This document shows positions 57,621 to 64,000 of a stretch of DNA of 64,000 nt, piece by piece. Each line of letters opens with the position of its first letter. Positions within the stretch are counted from its first letter, which is position 1. The notes beneath the pieces are model-generated. The model was given only the letters and a program-made list of their open reading frames with translations. It was not told the origin of the DNA and made no database searches. Source of the stretch: Pelagicoccus sp. SDUM812002 (GTDB lineage Bacteria > Verrucomicrobiota > Verrucomicrobiia > Opitutales > Opitutaceae); contig NZ_JARXHX010000018.1 in assembly GCF_031127835.1 (NCBI RefSeq), forward strand, positions 27,538-91,537, read 5' to 3'. The position numbers were made by a program, and so were the translations under genes.

Positions 57621-58865
57621 ATGGAAGACACCAACGGAAAGAAAGTAGAATAGAAGGTAGCAGCCGAGGGATCGACATCAAGCAGCGAAGTCGTGAAGAT
57701 CGACTTCGGCAACCTCGAGAAGGATCTCGGAGGCTTCGTTCGAGGGACTGTCGAGGAGGCGATAAACGGACTTCTCGACGCTGAGGCAGAGCAGATCTGC
57801 GACGCTAGGCACTACGAGCTAAGCAATGAGCGTTCGGCTCATCGCAACAGTCATTGCGAGCGCAAGCTGCATACGGGAGCTGGCGAAGTGAAACTGAAGG
57901 TCCCCAAGCTTCGCGGAGCGAGCTTCGAGGCCCTGATCATCGAACGCTGTCGCAGGCGAGAGTCCAGCGTGAAGGAGTCGCTTGTCGAGGTGTACCTAGC
58001 GGGCGTATCCGTTCGACGGATCGAGGACACAACCGAGGCCCTTGGGGGCGCCAGGGAGAGCCTTCGACCGTCAGCGACCTCAAACCAGAAGAGATACGAG
58101 TGTATAGAGGCGTTGCGGCAGCCTCCGCTTCGCAGTCGTTACGTCTACGCCTTCATGGACGGGCTTCGGTTGAAACGCTCGCGGGGAGGCGAGATGGAGA
58201 ACGTGAGCGTGCTTGTTGCCATCGGCGTCAACGAGAATAGCTTCCGCGAGGTGCTCGGCTGCGTCGAGGGGATTAGCGAGTCGAAGGACAGCTGGCTGGA
58301 TCTGCTCAGAAATCTCTACTCGCGGGGACTCGGGAAGATAGACCTGACGGTCTTCGACAAGTCCAGGAGGGTTGTTGAGGCTTGCCCGAGATCGATCCGG
58401 CAAGTAAGGGGCAGAGGTGCCTCCTCCACTTCCATCACAACGTGCTGGCCAAGGTCTCGCACAGCAGGAAGTCTACTGCCGCCGCGATGCTTCTTAAGGC
58501 AGTCCACGCTCAGGAGTCCGCCGAGGCGACTACCCGCAAGGCGATTGAGGTCGCCGACGCTCTCGAATCGATGAAGCTGGCTGCCGCAGCTACGGTTTTT
58601 CGCGAAGGCATAGTCGGAGAGCGTCACCTACTACCGCTTCCCAAGGAAGCATCATCGCAGCATACAAACAAACAATAAGCTCGAGCGCATAATGATGAAG
58701 ATAAGGCGGCGAACCCGGGTCGTCGGCTGCGTCCCCGACAGCAAGAGCGCTCTGATGCTGGCTTGCGCCCGATTGCGTTACGTCGCTTCGAAGTCGTGGT
58801 CTGACAGTCGAGCCTTCCTAGAAATGAAGTTGCTTGCCGAAGCTTACGAGGAGAGGATCGCCTGA
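57621..58865 (+). pseudogene. IS256 (Mutator)-family transposase, decayed
   Basis: Translates piecewise across three frames into an IS256-type transposase of about 400 residues. ATG 57621 is followed by an amber codon at 57651-57653; from 57693 the sequence reads KIDFGNLEKDLGGFVRGTVE, KLRGASFEALIIERCRRRES and YVYAFMDGLRLKRSRGGEME. Frameshifts occur near 58050-58090 and 58370-58400, and again near 58670, after which IMMKIRRRTRVVGCVPDSKS and the end EEAYEERIA-like stop at 58865 continue. It cannot make a working enzyme. Imperfect GCC-rich similarity between 57570-57600 and 58866-58890 may be the terminal repeats. Confidence 0.82.
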
Positions 58866-59192
58866 ATCGGCGGCGCCTAGGGGGGCTAGTTGAAATTCAG
58901 ATACCTTTAATCTCAAGATACGAATACTCCACTGCCTAAAGGCTCAGCTACCTTTTTGCGAAAGATTTCGGACTCCAACTAGGAGGCAGGTTTTGTTGAA
59001 TTCTCAGCAACATAAATATTTAACTGTGAGCTCCCCTAGATCCTAAAATAACTTCGATCACTCGTGGTCAACACAAGCAATGTCGGCTACCACGAATTAG
59101 GCACCAAACCCCAGCAACCATTACAACTCGCCCTAACTTCTGCCCAAGTCAGGACACTTCACTTCATAAGCACCTGGTAATATACAAGTTTA
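58866..59192. other. 327-base gap with no gene
   Basis: No open frame, RNA or repeat that I can support. Sequence is AT-rich relative to the IS remnant before it. Confidence 0.5.
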
Positions 59193-59240
59193 GGCCGGCT
59201 CATAACCGGAAGGTCCTTGGTTCAGATCCAGCCTCTGCAC
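59193..59240 (+). repeat. 3' half of a tRNA-Met-like gene (CAT anticodon), fragment
   Basis: Reads CCGG-CTCATAA-CCGG (anticodon arm with CAT), AAGGTC variable loop, then CTTGG-TTCAGAT-CCAGC (T arm, one wobble pair and one mismatch) and CTCTGCA. The antisense peptide would contain LDLNQGPSGYEP, a well-known chance product of tRNA-Met genes. No D arm or 5' acceptor strand precedes it and no CCA follows. It is a remnant, possibly a second attachment-site trace. Confidence 0.65.
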
Positions 59241-59461
59241 GCAGGAAAATGCTGCAGTAACTCGCTTATTATTAGCCGCTTCTATGGCAATCAACAGCCT
59301 GCGAATACTCTCTAATCTTTTTGGTTCACTAATCGGGATCCAAGAACAATCAGTAAACCTGAAACTTTCTGAGATATAGCCGAGTTTCATGAACAAACGC
59401 CCCACTAATCATTGCTCTTTCGAAGACGAACACCACAGTGCTGAACCGATCCGTAGTACGT
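59241..59461. other. 221-base gap with no gene
   Basis: Only short frames, none with family resemblance. It separates the tRNA-Met fragment from the phosphopantetheinyl transferase gene, whose 3' end lies at 59462. Confidence 0.4.
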
Positions 59462-60169
59462 TTACAATTTGAGATTCGAACAATTCCAATCCAGACAGGT
59501 CACCTTTCTTTCTTCCCCTTCATACGCGAGCGAGCCCCGGTACCGTCTGCCAACATCAATCTGCCTCACAGTCCAGTGCGTAGAGGCTTTTTGCTCAGAA
59601 TTCATCTTTATCACTTGAGATGCCTCACGACCCACAGATATCGAAAACGAATCAAAAGGAATCGAAAGCCCTTCTCCTATTGCCTTTACCAAAGCTTCCT
59701 TCCCAGTCCAGCATCTGTAAAAGGAAAGGATTCTATCTTCGGCCGGGGACGCAAGGATCGCACGATACTCACTTTGCGAAAAGAAACGCTCAGCCAAGTC
59801 CAAGTATTCGATATCTGCATGCGTTTCTTCAACGTCAATCCCGACATCTACCCCCATCGCAATTGCCATCAACGCCACATTTGAAGAGTGAGACATATTA
59901 AACTTCAGTACACATTTGCTCAAATAAGGTTTTCCGAATCGAGTGACACTAAAAGCTATGAGGCTCGGATCACAATGCAAGTACTCGCCAAGCAATTTTC
60001 TCAAAATCCCATGAGACAAAACGTACTGCTTACGATCTTTCTCAAACCTAAATTTCTCCGAGCGTCGACGCTCGGAGAACGAAAGTAAACAACTCACTCT
60101 TTCATACTCCTCGATAGGAGCGTCAAGTGGGACCTTCCAAACGTGAATCTCGCCATCGAGTATATACAT
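59462..60169 (-). CDS. Sfp-type 4'-phosphopantetheinyl transferase
   Basis: 235 residues. Transfers the phosphopantetheine arm of coenzyme A to a Ser of carrier proteins in peptide, polyketide or fatty acid synthases. The metal site is GIDVEETHADIEY (D112, E114) and the second motif is FYRCWTGKEALVKAIGEGL (E158, K162), both intact; MSHSSNVALMAIAMG precedes them. Length fits the Sfp/Gsp group. No carrier protein or synthase gene lies in the window, so it serves a distant target or is island cargo. Region is more AT-rich than the left half of the window. Confidence 0.9.
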   Translation of the reverse strand: MYILDGEIHVWKVPLDAPIEEYERVSCLLSFSERRRSEKFRFEKDRKQYVLSHGILRKLLGEYLHCDPSLIAFSVTRFGKPYLSKCVLKFNMSHSSNVALMAIAMGVDVGIDVEETHADIEYLDLAERFFSQSEYRAILASPAEDRILSFYRCWTGKEALVKAIGEGLSIPFDSFSISVGREASQVIKMNSEQKASTHWTVRQIDVGRRYRGSLAYEGEERKVTCLDWNCSNLKL

Positions 60170-60439
60170 TAAAACGCTTATTGATTAATTCGAAAATCGC
60201 TAGCTAACAACCCCGAAAAATTTATTCTCCATTTCCACGAAGTCAATAACGGCTTACGCCATCTGACGAACCGAAGCGATCGCCTTTCTCTTGATTTTCG
60301 ACTCATCACGCCCGCAGTGAATCAACCTCCTCAAACGCTCCACATTTATGAAGCATAGACTCGATCCTCTCGACGGTGGGCAGACTGCAATTTCGCCGCA
60401 GTTCGACCGGATCGTAAGGGGCGTCGCTCTCCACGGCGA

Positions 60440-60610
60440 AGCGCTTGCGGGGATGGGAAGAAGAGATCTCGCAGCCTCCATCTCGCCGTCGTGATAGACT
60501 TCATAGAAGCATCGTCTGGTTTGCGCCCAGCATCCCAGTTGCGCGATCGCCTTGCCTGAGCCTGCGGAGTCGTGGACCGCGTAGCCGTAGCTTTGCAAAA
60601 GCCTTTCGAA
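60440..60610 (-). pseudogene. IS66-type transposase (TnpC) internal fragment, minus strand
   Basis: The minus frame that spans 60254-60760 contains FERLLQSYGYAVHDSAGSG and GCWAQTRRCFYEV, close to the LQSDGYxxY and GCWAHARRKFFE motifs in the catalytic part of IS66 TnpC. The rest of that frame (from both sides) matches nothing I know and has no intact start. It is next to a plus-strand piece of the C-terminus, so the element has an internal inversion. Confidence 0.55.
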
Positions 60611-60625
60611 CTTGGAGACGATCGC

Positions 60626-60763
60626 ATGCGCTCCCGCCGCCACGGAGTGGAGCCGACCGCCTGTCTCAAGGATGTTCTTGAAAAGCTGCACGACATGATG
60701 GCCAGCGAAGCGGAACAACTCACGCCTTCGAACTGGAAGAAGAGCAAAATCAATACGCACTAG
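60626..60763 (+). pseudogene. IS66-type TnpC C-terminal fragment, plus strand
   Basis: Reads HGVEPTACLKDVLEKLHDMM and SEAEQLTPSNWKKSK before TAG at 60761-60763, matching the HGVxPxAYLKDVLxRL C-terminus of IS66 transposases. The stop codon overlaps the terminal repeat at 60761-60776. The opposite orientation to the internal fragment just to its left shows rearrangement. Confidence 0.55.
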
Positions 60764-60776
60764 GACGGACGCTTAC
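60761..60776 (+). repeat. IS66-type terminal inverted repeat (right end, first copy)
   Basis: TAGGACGGACGCTTAC. The reverse complement begins GTAAGCGTCC, the usual outer end of IS66 elements. The same 16-mer with one change occurs in the same orientation at 62855-62870. Confidence 0.65.
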
Positions 60777-60951
60777 GAAGATGGTCCACGCGCTCGGAGA
60801 CGATCAGATAGGCGACCAGACCGGCCAAAGGGATCCCGCCGGAGACAACGCATCCCGGGAGCGGTGCGAGGAAAAGGGCGGCGTCGACGTCGCCCTCTCT
60901 CTTGAACTTGGGACGGACGATCAGACGGCGTATCCTCTATTCAGATACGCG

Positions 60952-62367
60952 ATGTCTTCGATAGATGAAGTCCTGGCCGAGAACGCGACGTTTAAGGCGA
61001 AGCTGACAAGCAAGGACGAACGCATCGCCGAACTGGAGGCGCAGATCGCATGGTTCCGCCGACAGGTCTTCGCCGGAGGCAAGTCCGAGAAGGCCGACGC
61101 CAACTAGCTCGACTTCCTCCTAGGCAAGCTTGAGGAGGCCAAGGCGGCTGAGCCGCAGTCGCAGAAGATATCCTACGAGCGCAGGTCCAAGGCTGCCTGA
61201 AAGACTCGCGACGAGCTCTACGGCAACCTTCCCGTCGAGGAGGAAACCGTGATCGAGCCCGAGGAGGTGAAGACGAACCCTTCCGCCTACGAACGCATCG
61301 GCGAGGAGGAGACCTTCGAGGTGAAGGTGGATCCGCCACGCTTCTTCCGACGCCGGACCGTCCGACCGAAGTACCGGAAAGTTGGCGACAAGTCCAAGGC
61401 TCCCGTCCTCGCCCCGGCTCCGCTGCGCGTGGTCGAAGGCATCGCGTCGCCGGAGCTGCTGGCCTTTATCGTCGTATCCAAATTTACCGACCATTTCCCC
61501 TTGTACCGCCAATGCTCGATCTACAAGCGCCACGGCTTCGTGGTCACCCGCCAGAACCTGACACGTTAGGTCGAGAAGGTCGACGAGTGGCTCAAGCCGA
61601 TCTACAACCACATGCTTCTCGAGCTTCTGGCTGGCGGATACGTCCAGGTCGACGAGACGCCGATAAGGTATTGCGATCCCGACTACGGGGAGAGGAAGAC
61701 GAGAACCGGCTACCTTTGCGGAGTGACCCGGCCGCTGGGCGACATCTGGTACATACGGAGCGGCTGGCGTTGCCATGCCTCGGTGACATCCCATCTCGAA
61801 GGCTTCGCAGGCGTGGCTCAGGCCGGCATGTACGAGGCCTACCCCAAGCTCGCCAAGACCAGCAAGAGGATTGAGCTTACTGGGTGCTGGGCACACGCAC
61901 GCCGCAGGCTCTTCGAGATAAAGGAACGTTTCCAGCACGAATGCGCCGCCTACCTAAAGCTTGTCGCAAAACACTACGAGGTTGAAAAGGAGATCCGCGA
62001 AGGCGGACTCGACGCCGATGCCTCCTTCAGGCTTCGCTAGGCGAAGTCGCTCAACACCCACGCCCGCATTCGCCGGGTATTGGAAATCCTGAGACACGGA
62101 AAGCTCCCAGCCAGCGACTACTCGCTCTCGCACTGGAACTACCTCTCGACCTATCTTCAACACGACCATGTCCAGATAGACAACAACTGGATGGAGAACG
62201 CCATCCGTCCGACGGCGCTGGGCAAAAAGAACTGCCTCTTTCGTAGGGCATCCCAAGCCGGTGAGCGCGCGGCGATCCTGATCTCCTGCCAACGTCTGGA
62301 CATCCAGCCGCTGGAATACCTTCGAGACGTCCTGAGCCAGAACACTGGCATCATGTCGGAGCAATAG
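60952..62367 (+). pseudogene. IS66-family transposase TnpC with four in-frame stop codons
   Basis: One continuous reading frame of 472 codons with no indel but stops at 61105 (TAG), 61198 (TGA), 61567 (TAG) and 62038 (TAG). Around them the IS66 TnpC domains run in order: LAENATFKAKL coiled N-terminus, IAWFRRQVFAGGKSEK, PLYRQCSIYKRHGFVVTRQNL, VQVDETPIRYCDPDYG with the first Asp, the GCWAHARRRLFEIKE motif, and the C-terminal DNNWMENAIRPTALGKKNCLF and PLEYLRDVL. Each stop is one transition away from the expected residue (CAG, CGA, TGG, CAG). The start at ATG 60952 is that of TnpC. Upstream TnpA/TnpB are absent; 60779-60951 shows no gene. Confidence 0.85.
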
Positions 62368-62854
62368 CTCAGAGCTCTGACCCAGCCAACTGGAAGAAGT
62401 CAAGGCAAGCCTAGCGGGTCAATTTCGTACCGCTTACTGTGCTTGAGCGCCTCCTTCTGGCTTCTGGTCAAGGCGAGTTCGACCTCGAACCCGATCTTCT
62501 CGAGCTCCAGACGGTGAAGCTGGGAACGCAGATCCTCGTTCTCCCGCTCGAGTTCGCTCGCCTTATCGCCTCTCGTACCTTTCGGTTGGATACGCTATGC
62601 GATCCCGGCTCAATGGCCAGTCGAAGCGTGCCGCACTACACTCCCGACTCGTCCACCGAGAGGAACTCTCGCAAGGCCCTCGTGCGATTGGAGAAAAGAT
62701 AGAGGAATCCGGGCTCTCCTCTGCCGACCTACAAGCTAAGCGTGTTCGCTCCCTTGCACAGATCGACCTCCCCGCCGTAGACTTAGCAACTCACAGCTTC
62801 AAATCTAGCCGAACGCTCATCATAACAAGATTAGGCTCGAAATGCTAAACGCGT
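62368..62854. other. Gap of about 490 bases between the tnpC stop and the IS66 end; possible other remnants
   Basis: In an IS66 element the right end follows tnpC closely, so this stretch is extra. A minus-strand frame near 62410-62570 reads ASELERENEDLRSQLHRLEL, then EKIGFEVELALTRSQKEALK, a helical pattern like the first protein of IS3-type elements, but with no start or stop context I can trust. No intact gene. Confidence 0.4.
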
Positions 62855-62870
62855 TAGGACTGACGCTTAC
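62855..62870 (+). repeat. IS66-type terminal inverted repeat (right end, second copy)
   Basis: TAGGACTGACGCTTAC, in direct orientation with 60761-60776 and 2,094 bases from it. No left-end partner (plus-strand GTAAGCGTC) is seen in the window. Confidence 0.65.
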
Positions 62871-63136
62871 TGTAGAAAATCGATAAGATCGCACTAATTT
62901 ATACTAGATGCCCTAGGGTTTTTCTCAAAAAGTCGTTCCAAATGTTGAGTGTCAAATGCAATATAAAGAATAAGCTCAAGACCATTTTGCAATTCTAGCT
63001 CCTAACCCTGATGTTCCCTTAAAAAAACTTCTATGTTACTAGCAATGAGTTCGCAACTCTTTCATATCCCTATAAACATCAACTTATTTCAATTCTCGTA
63101 TTCCTTATCTATTTAATTAATTGAAAGAGGTTTCTA
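62871..63136. other. AT-rich gap with no gene
   Basis: Strongly AT-rich (ends with TATTTAATTAATTGAAAG) and without any open frame of note. Confidence 0.5.
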
Positions 63137-63159
63137 AGAGGGTGTCCAATAAGTCTGTA
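63137..63159 (-). repeat. Probable IS5-type element end
   Basis: GAGGGTGTCCAATAAG starting at 63138 resembles the terminal repeat of IS5 (IS427-type) elements and lies just beyond the transposase stop, preceded by CTAA as a possible target. The opposite end was not identified; near 63911 there is only a similar sequence in direct orientation. Confidence 0.45.
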
Positions 63160-63930
63160 TTAGGCCGCGTGGACAAAATCGAATTTAATCCAATCCACTA
63201 ATGCAGCGATGTTTACGAATCCCATATAGGTTTTCTCCAATTTGTCGTAGCGAGTGCCTATTCTCCTGAAACGCTTTATCTTTGCGAAGAAGTTTTCAAC
63301 GCGATGTCTTGTTTTCCCTACTTCTCGGTTGTAGTCGATTTTCCGCTTGCGGTTGGAGCGAGGAGGTATGACCGCGATGCCGCCGCATCCTTCGACGTAG
63401 CAGCGGATCGCGTCGCTATCGTAAGCCTTGTCGGCAAGCAGGAAGCTCCCGTTTACGAGTCCGCGTATGGTATCCACCGCGCTGATACTGTCGTGATCGT
63501 TCCCGCAGACCAGCCGCATGCTCAACGGCAGCCCGACCACGTTCACGGCAGCGGATATCTTCGTGTTGCAACCGCCTCTGGTTTTGCCAAGCTTCTGATC
63601 CTCAATGGGAAGCGGATGCTTCGAGGCGTCCTAGTGAGCCTTGACGTGCTAGGCGTCGAGCATCACCGCGACGGAGAAGTCGCGGTACCGGTTGGAGATG
63701 CGTTCGAGGATCCAAGACCACATTCCGCTTTCGCTCCAACGTCGGAAACTTCTCCAGACGCTGTTGTGCTTGCCGAACCTGCCGGGAAGCTGGTTCCACA
63801 TCGCACCGGTGCACAGAACCCACCAGATACCGTCGAGAGTACGGTCGATGCTCTTGTGCGGACGACCGCGACGGCCGCTTACTTCTTCGCGGTAAGCGTT
63901 GTTAATTTTTGGGGCTGTCCTAGCTAAGGA
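63160..63930 (-). pseudogene. IS5-family transposase with two amber codons
   Basis: Read on the minus strand in one frame. The N-terminal region has GRRGRPHKSIDRTLDGIWWV and FGKHNSVWRSFRRWSESGMW; after MLDA comes TAG (63649-63651), then HVKAH, TAG (63631-63633), then DASKHPLPIEDQKLGKTRGG. The catalytic C-terminus is well kept: LLADKAYDSD, IPPRSNRKRKIDY, RHRVENFFAKIKRFRRIGTRYDKL. The family normally reads the two halves as one protein through a frameshift; here both parts share a frame but two stops separate them. The N-terminal 20 or so residues are also unlike the family. Confidence 0.82.
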
Positions 63931-64000
63931 ATGATATTAGGATGGCAGAATGTATATAATAAGCAGTTGACTCAGCCCTCGCAAGCAAGGGGGGCCTGAT

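Noticed and set aside
59190..59405. Minus-strand frame of 71 codons containing LDLNQGPSGYEP
   Set aside because: This peptide is the known antisense artefact of tRNA-Met genes; the DNA is a tRNA fragment.
63905..63920. GGGGCTGTCC near 63911 as the second terminal repeat of the IS5-type element
   Set aside because: It is in direct, not inverted, orientation to the end at 63138, so it does not pair as a terminal inverted repeat.
57621..63930. Reassignment of TAG as a sense codon in this genome
   Set aside because: Many normal genes here (recD, recJ, secDF, speA, yajC and others) end in TAG at the family's expected C-terminus, so TAG is an ordinary stop; the transposase ambers fit point mutation.

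Overview
The window looks like a bacterial chromosome of moderate GC with dense operons, rather few convincing Shine-Dalgarno sites, several TTG/GTG starts and frequent TAG stops. Tat-exported Gfo/Idh/MocA oxidoreductases, a HEAT-repeat secreted protein, a fused SecDF and a DUF3450/ExbB/ExbB/ExbD/TonB/TPR cluster suggest a marine Verrucomicrobiota (Opitutae-like) Gram-negative. That placement is an inference from gene content, not a phylogenetic result.

Left part (1-18.5 kb), core genes: the 3' end of recB and overlapping recD; an exported oxidoreductase and a HEAT-repeat protein; yajC-secDF-recJ on the minus strand, with recJ one codon after the secDF stop in the same frame; speA; then a sensory block. 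That block holds a CheY-like regulator, a 1060-residue kinase with an ethylene-receptor-type membrane domain and two kinase cores, a receiver-kinase protein, and a two-domain LOG-family protein.

Middle (18.5-50.4 kb), a near-complete purine salvage and degradation locus. Thirteen co-directional, mostly overlapping genes (guanine deaminase, xdhC, xdhA, xdhB, puuD urate oxidase, ureidoglycine aminotransferase, 8-oxoguanine-deaminase-like amidohydrolase, cupin, uraD, hiuH, allC, allB, nucleobase deaminase) can take guanine, 8-oxoguanine or xanthine through urate and allantoin to ureidoglycine. Around them lie a queuosine-precursor-type transporter, an NCS2 permease, an SBF-type transporter, a TonB-dependent receptor, adenine deaminase, a Tat-exported ADGF-type adenosine deaminase overlapping an AzgA-type permease, an exported protein made of two fused purine-nucleoside-permease (NUP) domains, a PhoD-type phosphatase, an amidase and a formamidase. 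The proposed flow is phosphate removal, deamination and nucleoside cleavage outside the inner membrane, import by NCS2 and AzgA permeases, then oxidation to ammonia, CO2 and C2 units.

50.3-55.7 kb: a TonB energy-transduction operon on the minus strand, read in the order DUF3450 protein, large ExbB, small ExbB, ExbD, TonB, TPR protein. It may power the receptor in the purine locus.

55.9-64 kb: accessory DNA. It opens with the 3' end of a tRNA gene lacking its 5' part, which looks like an attachment-site scar. It then carries a small membrane protein, a decayed IS256-type element, a 3' fragment of a tRNA-Met gene, a Sfp-type phosphopantetheinyl transferase, rearranged IS66 remnants and a decayed IS5-type element. 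The three transposase genes are broken mainly by in-frame amber codons.
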